64,000 nt of DNA from Bacteroidota bacterium. GTDB taxonomy: Bacteria > Bacteroidota > Bacteroidia > Chitinophagales > Chitinophagaceae. This document shows, piece after piece, positions 26,063 to 34,554 of this stretch. The notes below the pieces were generated by a model. The model had not been told where the DNA came from. It did no database searches and worked only from the letters and a program-made list of their open reading frames with translations. The DNA lies in the NCBI GenBank assembly GCA_016868775.1, contig VGFT01000001.1, positions 124,001 to 188,000 of the forward strand. The letters run 5' to 3'. Position numbers and translations under genes: made by a program. Position 1 is the first letter of the stretch, and every line of letters begins with the position of its first letter.

Positions 26063-26647
26063 ATGGCAAAACCTCTAACCCAAATTACCTTTTCATTCGG
26101 AGACGAAGACACCCTGATCCCTCCGCCTCCTCCCCATCCGCTAAAGCCGATTAAAAGCCCAAAAACCACCCCCCCGCCCCCACCCGAAACAACCCGATCC
26201 GAAGAACCAATCGAAATGAACAGTCCCCGTCTTGGCATGCAACGCTCCGATACGCCCGGTAAAAGGGGGCGTCGTTCCCTGCAAGAAAATGCCGCTAATG
26301 TGGACCGCATCGAAATCCCCAACGATGAAGAGTTGTTCAAAAAACAGTATTACTCGATCGGTGAAGTAGCCCGCATGTTCCAAGAAAAACAATCCCTGAT
26401 CCGCTACTGGGCTTCCGAATTCGAGGTGCTTCAACCCCGCAAGAACCGAAAAGGAGATCGCTTTTTCCGTCCCGTCGACATCAAAAACCTAGTACTCATT
26501 TACGACCTGCTACGCCGCCGCAAATTCACCATTGATGGGGCTCGTGATTACCTGAAAAAAGGCGACAAGGCGGAGCAACAAATGGCTGCGATCCAATCAC
26601 TCAAGCAAATTCGACAGTTCCTACTGGAGTTGAAAGCCTCACTCTAA
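26063..26647 (+). CDS. MerR family transcriptional regulator with proline-rich N-terminal extension
   Basis: DNA-binding regulator, 194 residues. The MerR-type winged helix-turn-helix is in the second half, about residues 93-165: KKQYYSIGEVARMF, SLIRYWASEF and DRFFRPVDIKNLVLIYDLL. It is preceded by about 90 residues of low-complexity, proline-rich and basic sequence (PPPPPHPLKP, PPPPPE, GKRGRRS), probably disordered. No C-terminal cysteine-bearing metal-binding or drug-binding domain follows; only a short helical tail remains, so it is a minimal MerR like those common in Bacteroidota. A near-consensus -7 box (TAACTTTA, 26037-26044) lies upstream. Its targets are unknown. A 9-bp repeat array follows the stop codon. 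Confidence 0.88.
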   Translation: MAKPLTQITFSFGDEDTLIPPPPPHPLKPIKSPKTTPPPPPETTRSEEPIEMNSPRLGMQRSDTPGKRGRRSLQENAANVDRIEIPNDEELFKKQYYSIGEVARMFQEKQSLIRYWASEFEVLQPRKNRKGDRFFRPVDIKNLVLIYDLLRRRKFTIDGARDYLKKGDKAEQQMAAIQSLKQIRQFLLELKASL

Positions 26648-26651
26648 CAAG

Positions 26652-26696
26652 TTTGGATAGTTTGGGGAGTTTGAGAAGTTTGAAGAGTTTGAAGAG
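26652..26696 (+). repeat. Tandem 9-bp repeat array, five units (TTTGGANAG family)
   Basis: Five consecutive 9-mers: TTTGGATAG, TTTGGGGAG, TTTGAGAAG, TTTGAAGAG, TTTGAAGAG. The array starts four bases after the stop codon of the MerR gene and ends shortly before the thioredoxin-like gene. The same unit family occurs at 37381-37420 and, reversed, at 55316-55358. Confidence 0.9.
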
Positions 26697-26704
26697 TTTT
26701 TACA

Positions 26705-27217
26705 ATGAAAATGATTCGGAAGTTTTTTTTGTTTTTGGTTGGCATATTGTTGTCGGCAGGTGTGTGGTCGCAGCCGTACGAAGTGTTTTCCGAAAGACCG
26801 GGAGAGAAAACCATCAAGGGGCATTTTTCGCGCATGTTGCTGGAGACGGATACCAGTTTTCATTGGTACGCCCCCACGTACAAGAACTACAAAGCCCGAC
26901 CGGATGCGCTGGAAAACATCCGTAAACAAAAAGACTCCGTAGAGATCGTGGCTTTCATGGGTACCTGGTGTGAAGACTCCCATTTTATCATTCCACAACT
27001 CATTGCGTTGCTCGACAGTGCCCAATTTCCCCGAGAGAAATTTTCCTTGATCGGGGTAGATCGAAATAAGAAAACCGTAGGCCGCCTTTCCGAGGCATTG
27101 AACATAACCCTAGTGCCAACCATCCTGGTCTTCCGAAACGGAAAAGAAGTTGGACGCATTGTAGAATATGGTAAATACGGCATGTTCGACAAAGAACTGG
27201 CCGAGATCTTGCGTTAA
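26705..27217 (+). CDS. Exported thioredoxin-like protein with CxxS active site
   Basis: Periplasmic thioredoxin-fold protein, 170 residues, with a signal peptide (about 1-23, ending GVWSQP). The redox motif is W88-C89-E-D-S92, so the second cysteine of the usual CxxC is Ser. The fold continues with a cis-Pro segment (VPTILVFRNGKEVGR). A monothiol site fits isomerase or mixed-disulfide roles rather than a dithiol reductase, but this is inferred. The stop codon shares TTAA (27214-27217) with the stop of the convergent mscS gene. Confidence 0.85.
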   Translation: MKMIRKFFLFLVGILLSAGVWSQPYEVFSERPGEKTIKGHFSRMLLETDTSFHWYAPTYKNYKARPDALENIRKQKDSVEIVAFMGTWCEDSHFIIPQLIALLDSAQFPREKFSLIGVDRNKKTVGRLSEALNITLVPTILVFRNGKEVGRIVEYGKYGMFDKELAEILR

Positions 27218-28314
27218 CGATCCGCTGTTTTAACACGAACCTCCGTGGTGGTCCCGGCCAACTCAATGCCCATGGCTTCCAGCTCCTTCATCAGTTTCAG
27301 ATAGGCGGATTGACGAAGCGTTAAAAAATCTGAAACAGAAATATGCACCGGTACATAATATTCAGCAGTTACTACCAGCGCATTTCCGGTCACATCCGAA
27401 AAATGGACGGAAGTAGATTCGAACGGCGGCCTGGATAGAAGTTCTTGGACAAGGCGAATGATCTCCTCCACTTGCGAAGCTCGGGTTCTTAGATCGAGCT
27501 CTAAACGCAGGTCACCTCGGCGATGACTGCGCTCGGTTAAATTATCCAGCAGGCTGTCCACCATCTGCTTATTTGGAACAGTAACATAGGTTTTTTGCTC
27601 GGTTCGAATGCGTGTACTCCGCAAGCCGATCCGTTCCACCACACCCGAGATCGAATGTACCTTCACCTGATCACCCGTATGAAACGGCTTGTCAAAAAAG
27701 ATAATAAACGAGGCAATTAGATTTTCTAAACTCTCTCGAAGCGCCAAGGCGATGGCTGCACCCACAAGGCTGAGTCCGGTTAGCAACTCCCCGACCTGAA
27801 ATCCAAAAGCAAACCGAACCATCAGGAGGATTCCGATGATGATCAGAAGTACTTTAAAAAAATCCTTGAAAAAAACGATCAACTGATTCTCGGAAAGATC
27901 CTCGTTGAGGTTGCTTCGTCGGCTTAGCAATAAGGCTATAAAATCAATCATTCGCAACAGAAGCGCGAGGAAAGAACCGATAAGCAACATCGTGCCGGAT
28001 GTATGAATGATCTGCCGAGTAGTGAAATCAAATAGCGTCCATTCCAAAAAAGACGGAAAGCGCAATTTGTATAGGGCCGCAACGGAGACCAATACGGTAA
28101 AGAAAAATCCGAGCGGACGAAATACCAAACTCACAAAAGAAGGTTTATCAACCCCCTTCCAAATCCGATGCACCAAACGAAACAGCAATCCGGCCAGGTA
28201 CTGAGAGATCCATTGACGAAGGATCAATATGGACAAAATAACTGCCCCCACAATCAAATACGCACCCAATGTATTGTCACCCCACTGATAATTCCACCAA
28301 AATACTGAACGCAT
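27214..28314 (-). CDS. MscS family mechanosensitive ion channel
   Basis: Small-conductance mechanosensitive channel that opens on membrane tension to release solutes during osmotic down-shock. It has 366 residues. Hydrophobic segments lie at about 18-36, 65-85, 108-128 and 150-170, and the pore-lining helix follows with GLSLVGAAIALALRESLENL. The MscS beta domain starts at IIFFDKPFHTGDQVKVHSISG and contains the family signature IGLRSTRIRTEQKTYVTVPN. A C-terminal alpha-beta cage domain ends the protein. It is the last gene of a leftward run and sits 9 bases after the upstream unknown gene. The N-terminal part is longer than in the minimal channel. Confidence 0.93.
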   Translation of the reverse strand: MRSVFWWNYQWGDNTLGAYLIVGAVILSILILRQWISQYLAGLLFRLVHRIWKGVDKPSFVSLVFRPLGFFFTVLVSVAALYKLRFPSFLEWTLFDFTTRQIIHTSGTMLLIGSFLALLLRMIDFIALLLSRRSNLNEDLSENQLIVFFKDFFKVLLIIIGILLMVRFAFGFQVGELLTGLSLVGAAIALALRESLENLIASFIIFFDKPFHTGDQVKVHSISGVVERIGLRSTRIRTEQKTYVTVPNKQMVDSLLDNLTERSHRRGDLRLELDLRTRASQVEEIIRLVQELLSRPPFESTSVHFSDVTGNALVVTAEYYVPVHISVSDFLTLRQSAYLKLMKELEAMGIELAGTTTEVRVKTADR

Positions 28315-28323
28315 ATGCCTGAT

Positions 28324-29145
28324 TTACCTTGTTGTATAGATCCGAATCCGATCACCCGCTACACCGCGAATCAACGCGTACAATTTCTTCCCTTTTACCA
28401 CTACTTGAATGGCTCCTTGTAATTCGGCTGGTAGCACCCACTCCTCATAATAGGTGGTCTTGATCTCATAGCGATATAGGGTATCGGCCTTTCTTCCATA
28501 CATAAAACCTCCATCCACTTGCCAGTCGGACCAATCATAGATCTGAATGCCATTTTTCAAATTTCCAAAATAATCGAAGACAAAGACCCCTTGATTGGGT
28601 TCATAGAGATAAAGGCTGCGGTCCTGATCAAACAACCGAGCCGGCGAAAAGGGGCGACCCAAGATCAACCGAAAATCAGATGTACTCCACCCGATCGTGC
28701 CGTTAAGATCTACCTTTCGCAACACATAGGCCAGCGGATCGTAGATCCAGAGCTGATTGTCGTAGCTCCGTACCCAAGCTTGAAGCTGTACGATGTTGCT
28801 CGCTTGCAGGTTGATTTGAGTAACCGGATTCAAAAACCGATCCAGCACCACAAAACGTACGCCATCTCCATAAAACAAAATGGGCTGCATCGGATTGCTC
28901 ACATCGATCCCGCTTAAAGGGCCGAATCGTCGTACGTCGTTGTAGACTGCGAGGGAGTCGCCCGTTGCGCCAACCTTCTTCACCTGATCCTTTCGGTCGA
29001 TCAGATAAAGATTTCCCAGGTGATCGGCCGTAAGCAAGCGGATATCACCAACTAGGGTTCGCTCATATTTAAAAAGCGTGTCGAATTGAGCCCATCCCGC
29101 CGGGGCTAGAAAAGAAAACACCCAATATAAGAGCAAGTACCTCAT
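28324..29145 (-). CDS. Exported beta-propeller-like protein of unknown function
   Basis: Signal peptide at residues 1-19 (ending GWAQ) and 273 residues in total. Repeats of short beta-strand motifs suggest a propeller: GNLYLIDRKDQVKKV, RSYDNQLWIYDPLAYVLRKV, QDRSLYLYEPNQGVFVFDYFG. I do not recognise a named family. Similar small exported proteins are found beside lpxH in Bacteroidota as far as I recall, but no function is assigned. Its start overlaps the lpxH stop as ATGA, so the two are translationally coupled, and mscS follows after 9 bases. An envelope role is a reasonable guess only. Confidence 0.75.
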   Translation of the reverse strand: MRYLLLYWVFSFLAPAGWAQFDTLFKYERTLVGDIRLLTADHLGNLYLIDRKDQVKKVGATGDSLAVYNDVRRFGPLSGIDVSNPMQPILFYGDGVRFVVLDRFLNPVTQINLQASNIVQLQAWVRSYDNQLWIYDPLAYVLRKVDLNGTIGWSTSDFRLILGRPFSPARLFDQDRSLYLYEPNQGVFVFDYFGNLKNGIQIYDWSDWQVDGGFMYGRKADTLYRYEIKTTYYEEWVLPAELQGAIQVVVKGKKLYALIRGVAGDRIRIYTTR

Positions 29146-29912
29146 GAACGAATGATCGATGATTCGGATCGCTCAAAACTCTTCAGGTGAATCATGCCGT
29201 TTTCAATGACGGCATAGGTTTGATACCGGACCCAATCGCCCAGATTTATGTATCGGGCGCCGGGATCGATGGAGCAATCAATCGGGAGGTGCCGATGGCC
29301 AAATAAGTAATAATCGACCGGCGCTTCCTGTTGCTTGCGCGTGGCATATTGAATGAGCCATTCCCGCTCAGCGCCTAGAAAGACTTCTTCCCTCGATCCA
29401 ACCTGCACCCGGCTTTTTCGACTGAAATAGTTGGCCACACCCATGCCAACAGCCGGAGGAAGAATCCCAAACAGCCATTGGGCGAACGGATTGCGGAATA
29501 GTTTTTTCAATCGCTTGTAACTTTTGTCACCCGGACCCAATCCGTCGCCATGCCCCACCAATAATTTCTTGCCCTGCCGATCAAACCGAACCGGTTGATC
29601 GTATACAGCCATATTCAACTCCTTTTGAAAATAATCCCGCACCCACATATCGTGGTTGCCCATAAAAAAATGCAAGGAGATACCACGGTCCGATAACTCC
29701 GCCAGTTTCCCCAGCAGCCGTACATGTCCTTTTGGAACCACCGTACGGTACTCAAACCAAAAATCAAACAGATCGCCCACCAGAAAAATTTCGGCAGCAT
29801 CGGCTTTGATGGAATCCAGAAAACGGACCAACGTGCGCTCCCGTTCCAAGCTGGCCGTGGGGTTCGGAGCGCCTAAATGAAAATCAGACAAAAAATAGAT
29901 GCGTGTTTGCAC
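29142..29912 (-). CDS. lpxH: UDP-2,3-diacylglucosamine diphosphatase (LpxH-like)
   Basis: Metallophosphoesterase that hydrolyses UDP-2,3-diacylglucosamine to lipid X and UMP in lipid A synthesis. All metal-binding motifs are visible: D10-x-H12 in LSDFHLG, G46-D47-x-x-D50, GNHD at 85-88, HGDG at 121-124 and GHRH at 205-208. The length is 256 residues. The hydrophobic cap region lies around residues 135-165 (NPFAQWLFGILPPAVGMG), as expected for the substrate-binding lid. It is the fourth gene in the leftward rsfS-ftsH-lutC-lpxH run, 26 bases after lutC. Confidence is high for the enzyme class and good for the pathway. Confidence 0.92.
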   Translation of the reverse strand: MQTRIYFLSDFHLGAPNPTASLERERTLVRFLDSIKADAAEIFLVGDLFDFWFEYRTVVPKGHVRLLGKLAELSDRGISLHFFMGNHDMWVRDYFQKELNMAVYDQPVRFDRQGKKLLVGHGDGLGPGDKSYKRLKKLFRNPFAQWLFGILPPAVGMGVANYFSRKSRVQVGSREEVFLGAEREWLIQYATRKQQEAPVDYYLFGHRHLPIDCSIDPGARYINLGDWVRYQTYAVIENGMIHLKSFERSESSIIRS

Positions 29913-29938
29913 GAGGGAAAGTTACAAAACGAAGCGCA

Positions 29939-30574
29939 CTAGTCCTCCACCAGAAAGAGATATACCTCTTTGGGACCATGCACCCCTACCACCAGGGTTT
30001 TCTCAATATCTGCTGTGCGGCTGGGACCGGTTGCAAAGCTGACCAACGACGGAAACGCCTCTCCATGCTCGGACTTGATCCGCTGAAATGCATCTCCCAC
30101 ATCATAGACCAACTGAGAGGTATAGGCCACACAAACATGAATGGGCGCATAGACGGAAGCCGTACGACCCCCCGTTTGTGCTGCACTGAGCACAATGCTG
30201 CCGGTACGAGCCACCAAACAGTCACATCCGGTAATGGATACATCCGACCGACCCAAATCTTCATTGAACAACCGATCGCCCACGATCGGATCGATCATCG
30301 GCCTCAGTTTTTCCTCCACGCAATAGACTTTTTCCCAATCCATTTTTCGGATCAGACTGCCCAACTGAAACGCAAGCTCTTGCCGGTTGATACAATAAAT
30401 GAATTTTCCATCGAGGGCCGTAAAGTGCTCCGCAAACTCCACTTCGATCTCCTGCTTTAAAGCAGGAACCACCGGCTCCGCTACCTCCCGCTGGGGAAAG
30501 GGCATGGGCGTATCCGTAGCCAAAGCTTGCCGGATGCGCGTCAAGATATTTTCCCGAGAAGGCGAGATATTCAT
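29939..30574 (-). CDS. lutC: LUD domain (LutC/YkgG family) protein
   Basis: Lactate utilisation protein C family, associated with oxidation of L-lactate to pyruvate together with LutA and LutB. It has 211 residues. The LUD core shows SITGCDCLVARTGSIVLSAA, followed by PIHVCVAYTSQLVYDVGDAF and FATGPSRTADIEKTLVVGVHGP. The gene sits directly after ftsH (5 bases) instead of in a lutABC operon. LutB is about 12 kb away and LutA is not in this window. This ftsH-LUD arrangement is common in Bacteroidota as I recall, so it may serve another role or act with the distant LutB. Confidence 0.9.
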   Translation of the reverse strand: MNISPSRENILTRIRQALATDTPMPFPQREVAEPVVPALKQEIEVEFAEHFTALDGKFIYCINRQELAFQLGSLIRKMDWEKVYCVEEKLRPMIDPIVGDRLFNEDLGRSDVSITGCDCLVARTGSIVLSAAQTGGRTASVYAPIHVCVAYTSQLVYDVGDAFQRIKSEHGEAFPSLVSFATGPSRTADIEKTLVVGVHGPKEVYLFLVED

Positions 30575-30579
30575 ATCGA

Positions 30580-32646
30580 TCAGACAGATGGAGTTAACGA
30601 AGGAAGCTCACCCGCCTCACCGTTCGACTGCTCGCTAGACGATTCACTTGCGGAGGCATCCGCAACCGGTTCAGCAGCAACAGTCGGTTCAGCCGGTATC
30701 GCATCAGCCAATGGCTTTTTCTCTTCGTAGGGACGCTTTCCGATCAACGCCTCTACATCGCTTTGAAACAAGACCTCGCGCTCCAACAATGCATTGGCAA
30801 GCTTCTCGACTTGCTCCTTTTTATCGGTCAGCAATTGCTTGGTACGGTCATACGCCCCATCGATCAACTCACGAACCTCATCGTCGATGAGCTTGGCGGT
30901 GTCCTCCGAATAAGGTTTGGTAAACGTATTGTCCTGCGTCGGATCGTAAAAACTAATGTTACCAACCTTTTCATTCATTCCATAAACCGTAACCATCGCA
31001 TACGCCGTACGAGTGATCTGCTGCAGATCGTTCTGCGCTCCGGTTGAAATTTTTTCGAAGAAGATCTCCTCACTCGCGCGTCCACCCAACGTCATGCAGA
31101 TCTGGTCGTTCAATTGATCGGTGTTGTAGAGATACTGCTCCTTGGGCGTATACTGGGCATATCCCAATGCCGCCGTACCGCGCGGAACGATCGTTACTTT
31201 AAGCAACGGATACGCATGCTCAAGGTACCAACCGCAGATGGCGTGACCGGCCTCGTGGTAGGCAATGATCTTTTTCTCCTCGGGCGAAATGATCTTGTTC
31301 TTCTTTTCCAATCCTCCGATCACCCGATCTACCGCATCCTGAAAATCCTGCATATCTACCGCCTCTTTATTCTTGCGGGCCGCGATCAGGGCTGCCTCAT
31401 TACACACGTTGGCAATATCCGCACCCGCAAATCCGGGTGTCTGCTCGGCCAACTTGTGAATGTCGAGCGTACTGGAAACCTTGATGGGCTTCAAGTGAAC
31501 CTTAAAAATATCCTCCCGGCCTTTCAGGTCAGGTTTGTCGATCGTGATCTGCCGGTCGAAACGACCCGGACGCAGCAGGGCTGAGTCGAGTACATCGGGA
31601 CGATTCGTCGCCGCCAGTACAATAATACCCGCGTCGGTGCCAAATCCGTCCATTTCCACCAGCATCTGATTCAACGTACTCTCCCGCTCATCGTTGCTCA
31701 TCATCGTATTCTTTCCGCGGGCCCGACCGATGGCATCGATCTCATCGATGAATATGATACAAGGCGCTTTCTCACGTGCCTGTTTGAACAAGTCGCGCAC
31801 CCGGCTGGCGCCCACACCCACGAACATCTCAACGAAATCCGATCCACTCAAACTGAAGAACGGAACCTGCGCTTCGCCAGCAACGGCTTTGGCCAATAAG
31901 GTTTTCCCGGTTCCGGGCGGGCCGATCAGCAACGCACCCTTCGGGATCTTACCGCCTAGGTTGGTATATTTTTTGGGATTCTTCAGGAAATCGACGATCT
32001 CCATCACCTCCACCTTTGCTTCGTCTAAGCCCGCTACATCCGCAAATGTGATGTTGACTTTTGTGCCTTTATCAAATAATGTAGCCTTGGATTTTCCAAT
32101 GCTGAAAATGCCGCCACCGCCGCCGCCGGCCGGCCCACCCATCTTGCGCGTGAACAAGACCCAGATGCCCACAAAAAGCAACACGGGTAACAAGAATTGA
32201 AGGATGCCACCGAACCAGTCGCGCTCGTTGTCGACTTCAAATGCCACTTCTGCGATCCCGGGATTTTTGGTGTATAGATCCGACATGGATTTCTGAAAGG
32301 CCTCTCCGCCGGTGATGCGAAAACTCATGTGCGGTCCCTGCTTGTTCACCTTGCCTCCTGTCTCCTTGAATCGGGCCGCTTGGGCAACCTGACCGGAGTC
32401 GTTCAGAAAAACGCGTACCGAATTTCGGTTGTCGATGATCAGGTATTTTTCAACCTGGCCTTTCAAGACCATTTGTTTGAACTCCTTTTCGTTCGTCTTC
32501 ACCATATTCGGAACCAAGGGTCCAAATAATTGCATGCCGATCAATACGGCAAAGACGACCGCATAGATCCAATAAAAGCTGAAACGAGGCGTCTTTTTGG
32601 GAGACTTTCCTGCTCCGCCGGTTCGATTTTCATTCATACTTTTCAA
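30580..32646 (-). CDS. ftsH: ATP-dependent zinc metalloprotease FtsH
   Basis: Membrane-bound AAA+ protease that degrades unassembled membrane proteins and some regulators. It has 688 residues. Two membrane helices lie at about 22-44 and 147-166 with a periplasmic domain between. The AAA module shows Walker A GPPGTGKT at 242-249, Walker B IIFIDEID at 297-304 and the arginine-finger region RPGRFDR near 359-365. The zinc protease site is HEAGH at 464-468, with the third ligand expected in the downstream acidic helix. The glycine-rich linker PAGGGGGG precedes the AAA domain. The C-terminal tail is variable and Ala/Glu/Ser-rich. ATG 32646 or ATG 32637 may start the protein. Confidence 0.97.
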   Translation of the reverse strand: MKSMNENRTGGAGKSPKKTPRFSFYWIYAVVFAVLIGMQLFGPLVPNMVKTNEKEFKQMVLKGQVEKYLIIDNRNSVRVFLNDSGQVAQAARFKETGGKVNKQGPHMSFRITGGEAFQKSMSDLYTKNPGIAEVAFEVDNERDWFGGILQFLLPVLLFVGIWVLFTRKMGGPAGGGGGGIFSIGKSKATLFDKGTKVNITFADVAGLDEAKVEVMEIVDFLKNPKKYTNLGGKIPKGALLIGPPGTGKTLLAKAVAGEAQVPFFSLSGSDFVEMFVGVGASRVRDLFKQAREKAPCIIFIDEIDAIGRARGKNTMMSNDERESTLNQMLVEMDGFGTDAGIIVLAATNRPDVLDSALLRPGRFDRQITIDKPDLKGREDIFKVHLKPIKVSSTLDIHKLAEQTPGFAGADIANVCNEAALIAARKNKEAVDMQDFQDAVDRVIGGLEKKNKIISPEEKKIIAYHEAGHAICGWYLEHAYPLLKVTIVPRGTAALGYAQYTPKEQYLYNTDQLNDQICMTLGGRASEEIFFEKISTGAQNDLQQITRTAYAMVTVYGMNEKVGNISFYDPTQDNTFTKPYSEDTAKLIDDEVRELIDGAYDRTKQLLTDKKEQVEKLANALLEREVLFQSDVEALIGKRPYEEKKPLADAIPAEPTVAAEPVADASASESSSEQSNGEAGELPSLTPSV

Positions 32647-32718
32647 AATTCGATTGCTTCATTATCCATTGGTACAAGGACTGAGCCAAATGGCCCAAGT
32701 TGTCGAAACTTTAACAGC

Positions 32719-33132
32719 TTAGTCGTGTTTTACCTGCTCCGCATCACTCCACATCTCCTCCAACTGATAAAACGTCCGGTTTACCGGCAGCATGACATGC
32801 ACCACAATGTTCACATAATCGATCAACACCCAGTGCAGCTTTTGGTTGCCCTCCCGACGGTAAGGTATCTCTCCGCATTTCTCTTTTACCTGATCCTCGA
32901 TATGATCGGAGATGGCCCTGATCTGTGGCTGACTCCTGGCTTCACAGATCAGAAAGAAGTCGGCCACCGCTTCCGGAATCTTGCGCAGATCCATCGAAAC
33001 GATCTCCTCCCCCTTTTTCAACAGAATGGCCGAAAGAATGGTCTTGAATAACTTGGAGTTGCGGTTGATGCGTTTGGACGCGGCAGGACGATCAGCTGGA
33101 GTGTCGGTACGACGTTTGGAGGACGGAGCCAA
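32719..33132 (-). CDS. rsfS: Ribosomal silencing factor RsfS (Iojap family)
   Basis: RsfS binds uL14 on the large ribosomal subunit and blocks joining with the small subunit during nutrient stress. It has 137 residues. The Iojap core runs from about residue 25, with KGEEIVSMDLRKIPEAVADFFLICEARS, followed by PYRREGNQKLHWVLIDYVNIVVHVM. The only usable upstream start is TTG 33132, which gives a 20-residue basic extension before INRNSKLFKT, the usual family beginning; no ATG or GTG is available before the core. It is the first gene of the leftward run ending in mscS and is divergent from birA, whose start is also TTG. Confidence 0.92.
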   Translation of the reverse strand: MAPSSKRRTDTPADRPAASKRINRNSKLFKTILSAILLKKGEEIVSMDLRKIPEAVADFFLICEARSQPQIRAISDHIEDQVKEKCGEIPYRREGNQKLHWVLIDYVNIVVHVMLPVNRTFYQLEEMWSDAEQVKHD

Positions 33133-33191
33133 AGGTTTGTGTCTGGACGTTTTGTTTTTTGATTACGTTTACGCTCAAAAATAGCGATTAA

Positions 33192-33941
33192 TTGGCATTG
33201 GATCCCCTCGAAAACACGATCGGCAACCGATTCACTGAATGGGAACAAGTGGGTAGTACCAACGACCTGGCCCGGGAGTGGATCGAATATAAACTGGCTC
33301 GCCACGGAGACGTACTCTTCGCCCGGCACCAAACCGCTGGCCGCGGACAGATGGGAAAATCCTGGCTCTCCCAGCCCGGCCAAAATCTGGCCATGACCCT
33401 CCTTATTGAAAACGCCCGATTGCCCGACGCCCTCCCTTTTCACCTGAGTATTTGCTGTGCCCTTAGCGGCTGGTCGGCCCTGACCGCCCACACCCAAGGC
33501 GACATGACGCTCAAATGGCCCAATGACCTCTACTGGAAAAAAAGAAAGATCGGAGGACTGCTCATCGAAACCCAAAAAAACTGGAGTGTGGTAGGACTCG
33601 GCATCAACCTCAATCAAACCAAGTTCGACCCCTCCCTTCCCAACCCCGTCTCCCTGCGCCAAATCACCGTAACCGAATCAGATCCCAAATCGATCTGCCT
33701 GGATATTATTCAACACCTAAATCAACGGCTTCGACAGTGGCAAACGGAGGGATTTCAGCCGCTCCTGACTGCCTACCGAATCTTGCTGTTCGGGAAAAAC
33801 GAATCCTTTTTTGTAAGGGAAAACGGCGTCGAAAAAAACCTCAAGATTCTGGATGTGGATGAACAGGGCGCCCTACTGGTCGAGGAGAACGAACGGAGAA
33901 GAACCATCGTCAGTGGACTGGAATGGAAGATTGAGCCCTAA
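33192..33941 (+). CDS. birA: Biotin--[acetyl-CoA-carboxylase] ligase (BirA, no DNA-binding domain)
   Basis: Biotin protein ligase that attaches biotin to the acceptor lysine of acetyl-CoA carboxylase. It has about 249 residues and begins directly with the catalytic domain, so it lacks the N-terminal repressor helix-turn-helix of the E. coli type. The biotinyl-AMP motifs are visible as VGSTNDLAREW, GRGQMGKSW (GRGRRG-type loop) and LKWPNDLYWKKRKIGGLLIE, then VVGLGINLN. No ATG occurs before the first motifs, so TTG 33192 (or TTG 33198) must start the protein. It overlaps the bcp stop at its end by 4 bases, convergent. Confidence 0.93.
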   Translation: MALDPLENTIGNRFTEWEQVGSTNDLAREWIEYKLARHGDVLFARHQTAGRGQMGKSWLSQPGQNLAMTLLIENARLPDALPFHLSICCALSGWSALTAHTQGDMTLKWPNDLYWKKRKIGGLLIETQKNWSVVGLGINLNQTKFDPSLPNPVSLRQITVTESDPKSICLDIIQHLNQRLRQWQTEGFQPLLTAYRILLFGKNESFFVRENGVEKNLKILDVDEQGALLVEENERRRTIVSGLEWKIEP

Positions 33942-34408
33942 TCCATATCGGTGGCGAGCTTCAGAATCTCTTGCGCGTGCTTGGCCGCCTGCGGCTTCCG
34001 GATGATATGGCGGATCAACCCTTTTTCATCGATCAAAAAAGTCGTGCGCAACACACCCATGTATTTTCGTCCGTACATGGATTTCTCCCCCCAAACCCCA
34101 TAGGCATTCAAGATCTTTTGCTCCGTATCGGCGATCAGGGAAAAGGGCAGCTTGTTTTTGGCGATGAATTTTTGATGACTGGACTCGTCGTCGGGGCTCA
34201 CCCCTACCACGGCCCATCCCTTCTTAATCAGCTCCCGGTTATGATCCCGAAGGTTACAAGCCTGCACCGTGCAAGTAGAGGTCATGTCCTTCGGATAGAA
34301 ATACAAGACTAGTTTTTTACGCTTGAAGGCACTCAGCCGCAGGGTCTTGCCAGTTTGATCGGGACCGGCAAAGGCCGGCGCTTTTTGTCCCGCTTCCAAT
34401 ACAATCAT
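33938..34408 (-). CDS. bcp: Peroxiredoxin, Bcp/PrxQ type
   Basis: Thioredoxin-dependent thiol peroxidase that reduces hydrogen peroxide and organic hydroperoxides. It has 156 residues. The peroxidatic cysteine is C46 in TSTCTVQAC, with resolving C51 five residues later, the spacing that defines the PrxQ/Bcp group. The motif FYPKDMTSTCT and the catalytic Arg in the later strand region (VLRTTFLID) complete the site. Cytosolic, no signal peptide. It is convergent with birA (4-base overlap) and divergent from carB, with no co-transcribed partner in the window. Confidence 0.95.
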   Translation of the reverse strand: MIVLEAGQKAPAFAGPDQTGKTLRLSAFKRKKLVLYFYPKDMTSTCTVQACNLRDHNRELIKKGWAVVGVSPDDESSHQKFIAKNKLPFSLIADTEQKILNAYGVWGEKSMYGRKYMGVLRTTFLIDEKGLIRHIIRKPQAAKHAQEILKLATDMD

Positions 34409-34504
34409 TGTAGAACGATTTATATAAAAACCGCCCGCCCGGGAAATGGTTGCGACTGGGGAAAAATCTTTTTCCCCGCCCTCACGATTAACGCCCCCGC
34501 TCCC

Positions 34505-34512
34505 TTAGTTTT
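34505..34512 (+). promoter_or_regulatory. -7 promoter element of carB
   Basis: TAGTTTTG matches TAnnTTTG exactly. Predicted start near 34518 and a leader of about 37 bases before the carB ATG. Confidence 0.45.
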
Positions 34513-34554
34513 GCGCAATTTGTTTTTTCGCGACCGATCTGTAAAAACTACCCC

